Assembly (NCBI RefSeq): GCF_018131015.1
Contig: NZ_JAFCJJ010000033.1
Location: 1-64,000 of the forward strand
Source: Bradyrhizobium diazoefficiens
Lineage (GTDB): Bacteria > Pseudomonadota > Alphaproteobacteria > Rhizobiales > Xanthobacteraceae
Direction: 5' to 3'
Length of the DNA stretch: 64,000 bases
Part shown: positions 54,812 through 63,168 of the stretch, piece after piece
Layout of the letters: every line of letters begins with the position of its first letter
How positions within the stretch are numbered: position 1 is the first letter of the stretch
Program-made: the position numbers and the translations under genes
Notes under the pieces: generated by a model
Told to the model about the DNA's origin: nothing
The model's database searches: none
Seen by the model: the letters and a program-made list of their open reading frames with translations, nothing else

Positions 54812-55278
54812 TTTACGTCGAATCCCTTGTCGAGGGCCGCGCGCGGAATGTCGAGCACCTTGCCTCTTTCCAGCAGGCTCTTGAGCCCGGACAGGATCGC
54901 CGGCCAGCCATTGGAGACGGCGCCGAGATATTTGCCGCCCTCGACGAAGCCGTCGTGCAGCACGGTCAAACGCACGAGCGAGCCGAACGGTTCGATGGTG
55001 AAGACGACGCGCGAGATCGGCTCGCCGCGGAGTTCCCTAAACTTCTGGTGCTTGAAGCTGTAGGACAGGCGACGCGGCGGATCGGCCTCCAGAATCTCGC
55101 CGGAATCGGTGGTCTCGCCGTCCATCAGCAGCGCGAAGGGCGAACCGACCTTCCAGTCGGACCTCACTTCCGACCCGAACCAGTATTGCCTGGTGAATTC
55201 GCTCGAAGTCAGCGCCTCCCACAATTTTTCCGGCGTGGTCTCGATATAGCTCACATAGACGAATTGCGGCTTACTCAT
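54808..55278 (-). CDS. SRPBCC (AHSA1-like) domain protein
   Basis: A 156-residue START-like protein, paralogue of the next gene: FVYVSYIETTPEKLWEALTS, EFTRQYWFGSEVRSDWKVGS, SGEILEADPPRRLSYSF and GWPAILSGLKSLLERGKVLD. It overlaps the ArsR gene by eight bases upstream and the second SRPBCC gene by four downstream, so all three are translated as a unit. Ligand unknown. Confidence 0.9.
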   Translation of the reverse strand: MSKPQFVYVSYIETTPEKLWEALTSSEFTRQYWFGSEVRSDWKVGSPFALLMDGETTDSGEILEADPPRRLSYSFKHQKFRELRGEPISRVVFTIEPFGSLVRLTVLHDGFVEGGKYLGAVSNGWPAILSGLKSLLERGKVLDIPRAALDKGFDVK

Positions 55279-55585
55279 CGCGCTTCTCCAACTGGCGTTT
55301 CAACTCGCTGAGCGCGGCGAGCTTGCCGCGCTCGAATTTTCTGATCCAGCGTTCGCCGATTTGATGGATCGGCACCGGATTGAGGTAATGCAGCTTCTCG
55401 CGGCCATGCCTGATGGTCGTGACCAGATTGGCTTCTTCCAGGATGACAAGGTGCTTGGTGACGGCCTGGCGCGTCATGTCGAGGCCCTCGCAGAGCTCGT
55501 TCAGCGTCTGGCCGTTTCTGGCGTGAAGGCTGTCCAGCAGCGACCGTCGTGACACGTCGGCGAGCGCTTTGAAGACCTCATCCAT
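55271..55585 (-). CDS. ArsR-family transcriptional regulator
   Basis: A 104-residue winged helix-turn-helix (DEVFKALADVSRRSLLDSLH, then TLNELCEGLDMTRQAVTKHLVILEEANLV and TTIRHGREKLHYLNPVPI). No metal-binding cysteines are present, so it belongs to the non-metal group that is typically paired with AHSA1/SRPBCC proteins, as here. The start at 55585 is preferred to the Met six codons upstream. It probably represses its own operon, which is divergent from the LVIVD-repeat gene. Confidence 0.92.
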   Translation of the reverse strand: MDEVFKALADVSRRSLLDSLHARNGQTLNELCEGLDMTRQAVTKHLVILEEANLVTTIRHGREKLHYLNPVPIHQIGERWIRKFERGKLAALSELKRQLEKRDE

Positions 55586-55701
55586 GGCGGCGATAATAGG
55601 CAACCAAATGGTTGCATGTCAAGATGGTGTCTTTGGCGCGCGCAAATGGCTGTGTTAGCCTTGCAAGCTCAGCCAACGCAGATTGGTTCCGGGAGGCGTT
55701 C

Positions 55702-57144
55702 ATGTTCCGCCGCGTCGCTACTGCAGGCCTCGTCCTTGTCGCCTGCAGCAATCCGGCCCATGCGCAGAAGCAGACGATCGGCGCGCCGCCCGAGGCTTCC
55801 AACATGAGGCTCGTCGGCACCAGCGATCTTCAGGCACGCAGCGCCTACCAGCCGACCATTCACCACCAGGGTGACCGCTGGATCGCCTATATCGGCCATC
55901 ACGGCGGCACCGACGACGTGCCCGCGCCGGTCAATCCGATGACGGGCCAGGCCGAGCCGAACGGAACCTCCATCCTCGACGTCACCGATCCCGCGCATCC
56001 CAAATATCTGCGGCACCTGCCGGGGCAGCCAGGCAAGTACGAAGCCGGCGGTGCACAGATGGTGCGGATCTGCGACGGCAAGTCGCTGCCGAAGGCCGAT
56101 CCCAATGCGGTCTACATGCTGCGCACCTTCGGCGGCGAGGCGCACGAGATCTGGAACGTCGCCGATCCCGCGAACCCCGTGCTCGTCACCCGCCTCGGCG
56201 GCCTGAAGGACACGCATAAGAGCTGGTGGGAATGCGACACCGGCATGGCCTATCTCGTCTCGGGCGCGCCGGACTGGCGCACGCGGCGCATGACGCAGGT
56301 CTATGATCTCAGCGATCCCGCGCATCCGCAGAAGATCAGGGATTTCGGCCTGCCGGGGCAGGAACCCGGTTCGACCGGCGCGTTGCCGACCGAGTTGCAT
56401 GGGCCGATCTCGACGGGACCTGCGGGCAACCGCGTCTATTTCGGCTACGGCACCAACAAGGGCGGCATCCTGCAGATCGTCGATCGCGAGAAGCTGCTGA
56501 ACGGGCCGAAGGAGCCGACGCCGGACAATCTGCGATTTCCCGAGATTTCACGGTTGCCGATGTCGGCCTTCAATGGGGCCCACACCACCTTCCCGATGCT
56601 CGACATGCCCATTGCCGAGTTCGCCGAGGACAGGGACGGCAAGACCCGCGACATCGTCATGATCGTGGACGAGGCGATCCTGAACGAATGCACCGAGCCA
56701 CGGCAGATGGTGTGGTTCGCCGACGTCACCACCGAGGCGCGGCCGATGATGATCTCGAGCTGGACCGTGGCGGAGGCGAGCGGGAAATTCTGCCAGCGCG
56801 GCGGCCGTTTTGGCGCGCATTCGTCCAACGAAAGCATGGCGCCGGTCTACTACAAGAAGATCGCCTTCATCGCTTTCTTCAATGCCGGTGTGCGGGCACT
56901 CGATATTCGCGATCCCTATCATCCCCGGGAGATCGGCTATTTCATCCCCTCGATCACGGAGGCGACCGACAAGCGCTGCATTCCGATCGAGGGCGGCGAG
57001 CGCTGCAAGGTGGCGATCCAGACCAACAATGTCGAGACCGACGATCGCGGCTACGTCTACATCGTCGATCGTGCCAACACCGGCCTGCACATCCTCGAGC
57101 TGACCGGCCCGGCGCGCGCCGCCGCCGGCTTGCCAAGGAATTGA
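55702..57144 (+). CDS. secreted LVIVD-repeat / beta-propeller-like protein
   Basis: A 480-residue precursor. The signal peptide MFRRVATAGLVLVACSNPAHAQ sets the start at 55702. The mature part has repeated strand units of the type TSILDVTDPAHPKYLRHLPG, EIWNVADPANPVLVTRLGG, QVYDLSDPAHPQKIRDFGLPG and ALDIRDPYHPREIGYFIP, i.e. an LVIVD-repeat beta-propeller. It ends YIVDRANTGLHILELTGPA. Such proteins are periplasmic or surface-bound and their function is unknown. The next gene follows two bases after the stop, so the two are probably co-transcribed. Confidence 0.85.
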   Translation: MFRRVATAGLVLVACSNPAHAQKQTIGAPPEASNMRLVGTSDLQARSAYQPTIHHQGDRWIAYIGHHGGTDDVPAPVNPMTGQAEPNGTSILDVTDPAHPKYLRHLPGQPGKYEAGGAQMVRICDGKSLPKADPNAVYMLRTFGGEAHEIWNVADPANPVLVTRLGGLKDTHKSWWECDTGMAYLVSGAPDWRTRRMTQVYDLSDPAHPQKIRDFGLPGQEPGSTGALPTELHGPISTGPAGNRVYFGYGTNKGGILQIVDREKLLNGPKEPTPDNLRFPEISRLPMSAFNGAHTTFPMLDMPIAEFAEDRDGKTRDIVMIVDEAILNECTEPRQMVWFADVTTEARPMMISSWTVAEASGKFCQRGGRFGAHSSNESMAPVYYKKIAFIAFFNAGVRALDIRDPYHPREIGYFIPSITEATDKRCIPIEGGERCKVAIQTNNVETDDRGYVYIVDRANTGLHILELTGPARAAAGLPRN

Positions 57145-57146
57145 CG

Positions 57147-57689
57147 ATGCGGCTCGGGGCGGCGATTGCAGTCGCGGCGATCATGCTCGGTGCGTCCGGC
57201 GTCGGCGCCTGGCAGCTTGCCCCGCCGCCGGCGGATGAGGCGGTGCATTGGCGCGAGATCGCCTGGCCCTTCCCGCGCGACGGCTGGCCTGCGGGCCGCG
57301 CCTTCCGGTGCGACGGCGCCTGCGCTGGCGCCGAGCTCTATGTGCGGGCCAAGCGCGGCTTCTGCAATTGCGACCGCGGCGTCGCCGATGACGACGAGGT
57401 CGATCGCGTTGCGGACATCGACCTGATCAATCCGCGCTTCGCGGCCGCCGCGCCGGGTGAGGCGATGGGGCTTGGCGATATGCGCGGGCGGGCGCGGCGT
57501 TATGATCTCGACATGCCGGACGGCGCGCGCCGCGCCGCGATCGGCGTCGCCGTCTCGCGCCGTTGCGATCTCCTGGTTGCGGCGGCGCAGGGACGCGGGG
57601 AAGCTGGCGCGATGCAGCGGGCGGCGCTCGCGTTCCTGCAGACGCAGGCGATGAATCAGTGGATCGTCGCCGCGCTGGATGGCAGGTGA
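57147..57689 (+). CDS. hypothetical exported protein (180 aa)
   Basis: A 180-residue protein with an N-terminal hydrophobic signal (MRLGAAIAVAAIMLGASGVG) and a conserved-looking cysteine region (AFRCDGACAGAELYVRAKRG, then FCNCDRGVADDDEVDRV). It lies immediately behind the LVIVD-repeat gene and probably acts with it in the envelope. No family name can be given. Confidence 0.7.
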   Translation: MRLGAAIAVAAIMLGASGVGAWQLAPPPADEAVHWREIAWPFPRDGWPAGRAFRCDGACAGAELYVRAKRGFCNCDRGVADDDEVDRVADIDLINPRFAAAAPGEAMGLGDMRGRARRYDLDMPDGARRAAIGVAVSRRCDLLVAAAQGRGEAGAMQRAALAFLQTQAMNQWIVAALDGR

Positions 57690-57717
57690 GGGAGGCGCAA
57701 TGCTTCGACACCCTCCG

Positions 57718-57812
57718 CCGTCATCACCCGCGAAAGCGGGTGATCCAGTATTCCGCGGCGGTCGTGGGATACGGATAAACTGCGGCGTACTGGATACCCG
57801 CCTTCGCGGGTA
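57718..57812. repeat. palindromic repeat, family F
   Basis: Arms CACCCGCGAAAGCGGGTGAT and ATACCCGCCTTCGCGGGTAT, with inner CCAGTATTCCGC / GCGGCGTACTGG. Related in plan to 61522-61642. Confidence 0.85.
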
Positions 57813-57912
57813 TGACACCGGTGGCGGGGCACGGGGCCCGTACTCATCTCGCTTCCGTTCCCGCCTCCACCATGCTTAGTACGAGAAACCCTCCTTCAGC
57901 CGAGTCCTCCCC

Positions 57913-58533
57913 ATGATGTCCATGCAAGCCTATCTCGCCTTCGTGGCCGCCTGCATCGCGCTGGCGCTGCTGCCGGGGCCGATCGTCACCCTCGTCATCG
58001 CCAACGGCCTGCGCTACGGCACACGGGCGGCGCTGACCAACATTCTCGGCGTTCAGATGGGGCTGTTGATCGTGATCGGCGTCCTTGCGGTCGGCCTCAC
58101 CACGCTGATGGCGACGATGGGCTATTGGTTCGACTGGGTGCGCTTTGCCGGCGCGGCTTATCTGGTCTGGCTCGGCATCAAGCTGATCCGCTCTCCGGTT
58201 GAAGGCGTCTCCGCTGACGAGCCGCCGCCGCCCCCTCGTGGCGGCTTTCTCCTGCAGGGCTTTGTCGTCGCGCTGTCGAACCCGAAGCTGCTGGTGTTCT
58301 TCGGCGCGTTCATTCCGCAATTCATGGACATGAGCAGGGATCACCTGTCGCAGGTCGTGGTGTTAGGTGTCACCTTCATGGTGCTTGCCGGCCTGACGGA
58401 TGCAATCTACGCGCTGCTTGCCGGCCAGGTCCGCGGTTTTTTCTCGGCCCGCCGCACGCGCCTGGTGTCGCGCGTGTCCGGCGGCTTCATGATCGGCGGC
58501 GGCATCTGGCTGGCCTTGATCCGGGCCAAATGA
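57913..58533 (+). CDS. LysE/RhtB-family amino-acid exporter
   Basis: A 206-residue protein with six predicted helices: AYLAFVAACIALALLPGPIV with the conserved PGP, then LRYGTRAALTNILGVQMGLL, AAYLVWLGIKLIRSPVEG and SNPKLLVFFGAFIPQFMD. This is the LysE translocator family, which exports basic or other amino acids. The start at 57913 is the first of two adjacent ATGs. Substrate unknown. Confidence 0.93.
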   Translation: MMSMQAYLAFVAACIALALLPGPIVTLVIANGLRYGTRAALTNILGVQMGLLIVIGVLAVGLTTLMATMGYWFDWVRFAGAAYLVWLGIKLIRSPVEGVSADEPPPPPRGGFLLQGFVVALSNPKLLVFFGAFIPQFMDMSRDHLSQVVVLGVTFMVLAGLTDAIYALLAGQVRGFFSARRTRLVSRVSGGFMIGGGIWLALIRAK

Positions 58534-58622
58534 GCAGGATCAGTTGAGCGAGGCTGCCGGTTGAACCTTTGCCGGCGGTGGTGCGTCCAAGGGAGCATTG
58601 CCGCTGACGAAGGATTTTTGCC

Positions 58623-59606
58623 GTGCCTCAATTGCCCCCGCTGGTCTACGCGATGCTGCTTGCGCCGCTCGCGCTGATCCTGATTGCCGCGATCGTGAAG
58701 AGCTGGCAGGCGCGCGAGGCGCGGAGCTGGCCGCAAACGCCGGGCAAGGTCGTGACCTCGGTCGCCGAGGTGCGCGAGGTCAGGGTGTCCGACGACGAGC
58801 GCGAAGACGGCTATCGCATGGAAAGCCGCAACTTCGCCAACGTCGCTTACGAATATTCCGTCGCGGGCCGCAAGCACAGCTGCAACCGCATCTCGATCGG
58901 CGAGGACCTCGGCAATTTCCAGGTCGCCGAGAAGCTCGCGAAATACCCGGCCGGCAGCATCGTCACGGTCTATTACGATCCGCGCCATCCCGATCAGGCG
59001 GTGCTGGAGCGCGACCTCCCCAAGGGCCTGTGGGGTTGCCTCGGCATCGGTTCGGCGATCGTGATCGCCATCATCTCCGGCTCGGCCTTCGGTCTCAACC
59101 AGAGCTACCAGTATCTCGCGCACCACATCGGCCGTCCGGATCTGGCGGGCCTCGTGGTCGGCTTCGGCGCGTTCGGCCTCGTCATCGCGCTGATGGCCTG
59201 GGCCGTGCAGCGGCAGGCGTCGATGGCGACGCGCTGGCCGGTGGTGCCGGGCACCGTCAGGCTGTCGGAGATGGAGGAATATCACGAGGCGAGCGAGCCC
59301 GGCGAGGCGCGCGGCATCGAGATGTTCGCGAGGCGCGTGACCTATACCTACAGCTACCAGAACGTCCGCTACACCAATGAGTGCGCGCGGGTCGCCGCCG
59401 GCACGCCCGAGGCCTCGAACAAGATGCTGACGAAGCTGATGTCGCGCTATCAGGACGGCGCCAGCGTCGAGGTCCGCGTCAATCCCGACAACCCGGCCGA
59501 GGCCACGCTGGATGCGCGCGGCGACGGCCGCTTTGCCTATGTGCTGTGGGGCCTGGCCGCGATTTTCGCTGCGCTGGCGCTGTTCGTCGCCACGCGCGGC
59601 GGCTAA
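58623..59606 (+). CDS. DUF3592 family membrane protein
   Basis: A 327-residue protein with two copies of the DUF3592 pattern: an N-terminal helix (MLLAPLALILIAAIVKSWQA), RSWPQTPGKVVTSVAEVREV and YEYSVAGRKHSCNRISIGED, a central pair of helices, then RWPVVPGTVRLSEMEEYHEA and YTYSYQNVRYTNECARVAAG. The start is a GTG at 58623. The role is unknown. A family B repeat touches its stop codon. Confidence 0.85.
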   Translation: MPQLPPLVYAMLLAPLALILIAAIVKSWQAREARSWPQTPGKVVTSVAEVREVRVSDDEREDGYRMESRNFANVAYEYSVAGRKHSCNRISIGEDLGNFQVAEKLAKYPAGSIVTVYYDPRHPDQAVLERDLPKGLWGCLGIGSAIVIAIISGSAFGLNQSYQYLAHHIGRPDLAGLVVGFGAFGLVIALMAWAVQRQASMATRWPVVPGTVRLSEMEEYHEASEPGEARGIEMFARRVTYTYSYQNVRYTNECARVAAGTPEASNKMLTKLMSRYQDGASVEVRVNPDNPAEATLDARGDGRFAYVLWGLAAIFAALALFVATRGG

Positions 59607-59662
59607 AGCATGATCCGGAAAAGTGCGAAGCGGTTTTCCGAAGAGATCATGCGCAAACAACA
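59607..59662. repeat. palindromic repeat, family B
   Basis: GCATGATCCGGAAAAGTGCG and CCGAAGAGATCATGC, one base after the preceding stop. Like the copy at 16154, its right flank continues with CAAACAA and a CTAAAGCGCGATGA-like tail. Confidence 0.88.
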
Positions 59663-59700
59663 ACCTAAAGCGCGATGATTCACCCTGATCTTATCGTGCT

Positions 59701-60504
59701 TTAGACCAGCCGCTCCGCGTGCAGCTCCACCTCGATCTCCGTAAATATCCGCGCCAGCCGCTCGGCCCATTGCTGTTGGCCGGACTGGTCCGCGATCAGG
59801 TCCTGGCGAATCTCGATGCCGGTGTTGACGAGCCCGCGCGCCTCGCCGTGCACGGGGATGGTGTAGTCGGTGAGATCGCCGACCGCGTAGGGCTCGTTGT
59901 CGCCGACGACGAGATCGCCCTCGGCGCGCAGGTGCTTCAGGAGAAGCTGCGGCAGCACGGTGTCGCGGTTATAGAGCGCGCCGATGTGCCATGGCCGGGC
60001 GACGCCGGCATAGACCGGCGTAAAACTGTGCAGCGACACCAGCACGGTCGGCCGCTTCGCCTGCACGCGGTCATCGATCACCGCGTCGATGCGGTGATGA
60101 TAGGGGTCGAATATCTCGCGCCGGCGCGCCTCGCGCTCGCGATCCGGCAGCCCTTCGTTGCGCGGGATCGCGGTTGCCTCGGAAATTACGGGGATCGAGC
60201 TCGCGACGCCGGGCGGACGGTTGCAGTCGATCACGAGCCGCGAATAGCGCTGCGCGACGAGATGCGCATCCAGCATGCCGGCGAGCCGCTCGGCGACGCC
60301 GGCAATGCCGATGTCCCAGGCGATGTGGCGCGTGAGCTCGCTGGCAGCGACGCCGAGATCGCCGAGCGCATGCGGCAGCACGCGCCCGTAATGATCCGAG
60401 GTGAGCAAAAAGGGCGATGCTCCCGCCGCATTCACCTCATGCACCGGTGGAATGTCGCCTTCGCCGAGCAGTTGATCCGGCGCGTCGGCTGTGTCTAAAG
60501 CCAT
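59701..60504 (-). CDS. N-formylglutamate amidohydrolase family protein
   Basis: A 267-residue protein with the family features PFLLTSDHYGRVLPHALGDL, ELTRHIAWDIGIAGVAERLA, LVIDCNRPPGVASSIPVISE, and VLVSLHSFTPVYAGVARPWH. Such zinc-dependent enzymes release formate from N-formylglutamate, often in histidine degradation, but no hut gene is near, so the substrate may be different. Divergent from the transglutaminase-like gene. Confidence 0.9.
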   Translation of the reverse strand: MALDTADAPDQLLGEGDIPPVHEVNAAGASPFLLTSDHYGRVLPHALGDLGVAASELTRHIAWDIGIAGVAERLAGMLDAHLVAQRYSRLVIDCNRPPGVASSIPVISEATAIPRNEGLPDREREARRREIFDPYHHRIDAVIDDRVQAKRPTVLVSLHSFTPVYAGVARPWHIGALYNRDTVLPQLLLKHLRAEGDLVVGDNEPYAVGDLTDYTIPVHGEARGLVNTGIEIRQDLIADQSGQQQWAERLARIFTEIEVELHAERLV

Positions 60505-60597
60505 CCTGATTGCCTATGGAAAAGCAGTCGCCTCGAAAAAACGGGCAGGGGAATCGCTATAGATTGCACCGCTCAAAATCAACCTGATTGCTTCGCG

Positions 60598-61509
60598 ATG
60601 CCGTTACTGACGATTCACCACAAGACCGAATATCGCTACAACCGCCCGGTCGCGTTCGGCGAGCACCGCATCATGCTGCGTCCAGGCGACGGGCATGATC
60701 TGCGCGTGCTCGACTCCAGGCTCGACATCTTGCCGACGCCCGTCTCGCTGCGCTGGATTCACGACGTGTTCGGCAACTCGGTTGCGATCGCGAATTTCGA
60801 CGAGCGTGCGGACAGGCTGATCTTCGACTGGCACGTCACCGTCGAGCACAATCCGGTGGAAGAGTTCGCGCTGACGCCGGACGACCCGGCCTACTTCTAT
60901 CCTTTCGTCTATGACGAGTTGGAATTGCCCGATCTCGTCCAGTACATCACGCCGCAATATTCCGATCCCGACGGCAGGATCGCGGAATGGGCCCGCGGCT
61001 TCCTCGACGACGATGCGCCGACACCGACCTTCAAGATCCTGAGCGGCATGACGCATGGCATCCGCGAGCAGTTCGAGTATCGCCGGCGCCACGAGCCCGG
61101 CACCCAGCATCCGCTTCAGACCCTGCAGTGGGGCACCGGCACCTGCCGCGACTACGCGCTGTTCATGATCGAGGCCTTGCGCCAACTCGGCATCGCAGCA
61201 CGCTTCGTCTCCGGCTACATCTTCGTGCCCGACGACATCGCGCAGCATCATGTCGGCGGCGGCTCGACCCATGCCTGGGTGCAGGCCTACCTGCCGAACG
61301 CGGGCTGGATCGAGTTCGATCCGACCAACGGCATCGTCGGCACCCGCGATCTCATCCGCGTCGCCGTCGCGCGCGACCCGCGCCAGGCTATACCCCTGCA
61401 CGGGATCTATGTCGGCACCCAGGACGCCTTCGATGTCATGGACGTCAGCATCAGGGTGGTCTCCGACGAAGAGCGCAGCGGCGCGGAGCTGGAAGCGGAG
61501 GCTTTGTAG
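60598..61509 (+). CDS. transglutaminase-like cysteine protease family protein
   Basis: A 303-residue protein. The N-terminal beta domain (LTIHHKTEYRYNRPVAFGEH, then RIMLRPGDGHD) precedes a transglutaminase-like core with the triad Cys183 in GTGTCRDYALFMIEALRQLG, His225 in GGGSTHAWVQAYLP and Asp241 in WIEFDPTNG. Members are proteases or amide-forming enzymes; in bacteria they often stand with circularly permuted ATP-grasp genes, which are absent here. Cytoplasmic, since there is no signal peptide. Confidence 0.92.
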   Translation: MPLLTIHHKTEYRYNRPVAFGEHRIMLRPGDGHDLRVLDSRLDILPTPVSLRWIHDVFGNSVAIANFDERADRLIFDWHVTVEHNPVEEFALTPDDPAYFYPFVYDELELPDLVQYITPQYSDPDGRIAEWARGFLDDDAPTPTFKILSGMTHGIREQFEYRRRHEPGTQHPLQTLQWGTGTCRDYALFMIEALRQLGIAARFVSGYIFVPDDIAQHHVGGGSTHAWVQAYLPNAGWIEFDPTNGIVGTRDLIRVAVARDPRQAIPLHGIYVGTQDAFDVMDVSIRVVSDEERSGAELEAEAL

Positions 61510-61521
61510 ACGCTTACCGTT

Positions 61522-61642
61522 GTCGTCCTGGCGAAAGCCAGGACCCATTACCCCGACCGCCAATGTTGCGCGGTAACTTGACCAACAGATTGCCCATTGC
61601 CCGGTTCGGTGGCTATGGGTCCTGGCTTTCGCCAGGACGACA
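61522..61642. repeat. palindromic repeat, family F-like
   Basis: GTCGTCCTGGCGAAAGCCAG with its reverse complement CTGGCTTTCGCCAGGACGAC at the right end, and ACCCATTAC / CTATGGGT inner arms. Just downstream of the transglutaminase-like gene. Confidence 0.88.
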
Positions 61643-61693
61643 ACAGAGTATGTGGCGCTGTCGCTCCGCATCAATCGCAGTTATAGAACCCCC

Positions 61694-62092
61694 ATGACCT
61701 CCGATCGTCTTTTCGTCTACGGCACCCTGATGCGAGGCTTCGACCATCCGATGGCGCGGCTGCTGTCACAGCATGCGGATTTCATCGGCGAGGCGACCTG
61801 CCGCGGCCGGCTCGTCCTGGTGAAGCATTATCCGGGATTGCTGTTGTCGGACGCGCCGTCGGACCTCGTTCATGGCGAGCTGTTCCGCCTTCGCGTGCCC
61901 GAAGAACTGCTGCGCGAGCTCGACATGTACGAGGCCTGCGGCGAGGGCTTTCCGGAGCCGACCGAATATCTGCGCGAGCTGATCGAAGTGACGCTGCCTG
62001 GCGGCGCCACGGACAAGGCCTGGACCTACCTCTACAACTGGCCCGTCACCAATCTGCCGCACGTCGCGTCCGGCCGCTTTCTGGAGCATTAG
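61694..62092 (+). CDS. gamma-glutamylcyclotransferase family protein
   Basis: A 132-residue protein. The signature RLFVYGTLMRGFDHPMARLL is at residues 4-23, the acid residue lies in LDMYEACGEGFPEPTEY (E near 83), and the closing AWTYLYNWPV fits the family fold. It releases 5-oxoproline from gamma-glutamyl compounds or is a related AIG2-like enzyme. The start at 61694 is preferred because the upstream in-frame extension is repeat DNA. Confidence 0.88.
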   Translation: MTSDRLFVYGTLMRGFDHPMARLLSQHADFIGEATCRGRLVLVKHYPGLLLSDAPSDLVHGELFRLRVPEELLRELDMYEACGEGFPEPTEYLRELIEVTLPGGATDKAWTYLYNWPVTNLPHVASGRFLEH

Positions 62093-62106
62093 CGCTGCTC
62101 TGGTTT

Positions 62107-62248
62107 TTACCTCTCCCCGCTTGCGGGGAGAGGTCGGAATTTGCGTAAGCAAATTCCGGGTGAGGGGGTACAGGTCTCTCGATGAATCTCATGCGCCGAG
62201 AGAGCCCCTCACCCCAACCCTCTCCCCGTAAGAACGGGGCGAGGGAGC
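62107..62248. repeat. palindromic repeat, family A
   Basis: Arms CCTCTCCCCGCTTGCGGGGA and CTCTCCCCGTAAGAACGGGG, inner TCGGAATTTGCG / CAAATTCCGGGTGAGGGG and GCCCCTCACCCC. Lies just after a stop and in front of the chlorite-dismutase-like gene's 3' end. Confidence 0.88.
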
Positions 62249-62288
62249 GCACCTCCGACTTGGCTAGTAGTTCGCGGCTAAACTCTAT

Positions 62289-62852
62289 CTAGGCCGAGAG
62301 CACTTCCTTCACCACGCGGATGTCGACCTCGCGCTCGACGTAAGTCCATTCCTCGGTCCGTCTGAGCATGGCCACCAGTTCCTCGAACTGGGTGGCATGC
62401 GCGGGGGCGTATTCGAACCAGGTCAGGAAATCGAAGGGACCGCCGAGATCACGGCAGTGATAGAGCTGGCGCGCGATCGCGGGAAGGAAGCGCAGGCTGT
62501 GCGCGATGTGGTGCGACTTGTCCTCGAAGATCCTGCGGCGTTCTTCCTGGGTCAGCTCCCACCATGCGGCCGATTTGCGGATCGGGATCAGCGCGGCCGA
62601 CGTCGCCTCGATCCGGCCGAGGCCGGCCTGGACGGCACTGAGCTGCTGCTTCTCGGCGCGCTCGGTGTAGCGCAGCGAACTGGCCACGCCGACCAGCCGC
62701 CAGGCCTGGCGCGAGGGCACCAGCGGCAACGAGACCGCGTCACTGTCGGTCACCGACAGCGCCGGCACGAAGGGCAGGGGCTCGCCCGTCACGGGCGACA
62801 TCGAGGTCACGCGCCAGCCCGCGCTCTGGCCACCCCGAAACGTCCTGAACAT
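62289..62852 (-). CDS. chlorite-dismutase-family heme protein (small, dimeric type)
   Basis: A 187-residue protein of the short Cld lineage known from Nitrobacter and Bradyrhizobium. The proximal heme His115 and the catalytic Arg128 are both present with the characteristic spacing of 13 (HIAHSLRFLPAIAR), and DLGGPFDFLTWFEYAPAHAT and EEWTYVEREVDIRVV follow. Chlorite dismutase turns chlorite into chloride and oxygen. The actual physiological role in non-perchlorate reducers is unknown. Cytoplasmic, since no signal peptide is visible. Confidence 0.88.
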   Translation of the reverse strand: MFRTFRGGQSAGWRVTSMSPVTGEPLPFVPALSVTDSDAVSLPLVPSRQAWRLVGVASSLRYTERAEKQQLSAVQAGLGRIEATSAALIPIRKSAAWWELTQEERRRIFEDKSHHIAHSLRFLPAIARQLYHCRDLGGPFDFLTWFEYAPAHATQFEELVAMLRRTEEWTYVEREVDIRVVKEVLSA

Positions 62853-62917
62853 GGCCCATGGAAGCGTGGAACCGGGGCAGGTTCAAGGCGTCCGTCATTC
62901 CGGGGAACTGTCAATCC

Positions 62918-63048
62918 CGTCATCCTGAGGTGCGAGGCTTGCGATGCATCGCATCGCAAGCGGAGCCTCGAAGGATGAACGGCCAAGACGCAGCTGGGCC
63001 GTCGCCCTTCGAGGCTCGCCGAAGGGGCGAGCACCTCAGGGTGACGGG
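62918..63048. repeat. palindromic repeat, family D
   Basis: CGTCATCCTGAGGTGCGAGG and GAGCACCTCAGGGTGACGGG with inner GAGCCTCGAAGGATG / CCCTTCGAGGCTC. Same family as 38031-38177. Between this and dnaG only about 120 bases with no gene remain. Confidence 0.88.
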
Positions 63049-63168
63049 ACCAGGCCTGTGAATAGGTCGAATAACCCGGAAAAGCCGGACAAACCTGACT
63101 TTTGGGCCGGCTGTCCCTATATCCCTGATCCTTCGCCCGACTCACCCGCTTTCGCGTTACACTCATCC

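Noticed and set aside
62862..62890. GGAAC-N16-CGTC resembling an EcfG promoter inside and after the chlorite-dismutase-like gene start
   Set aside because: It points away from that gene into repeat DNA and has no gene at a suitable distance.
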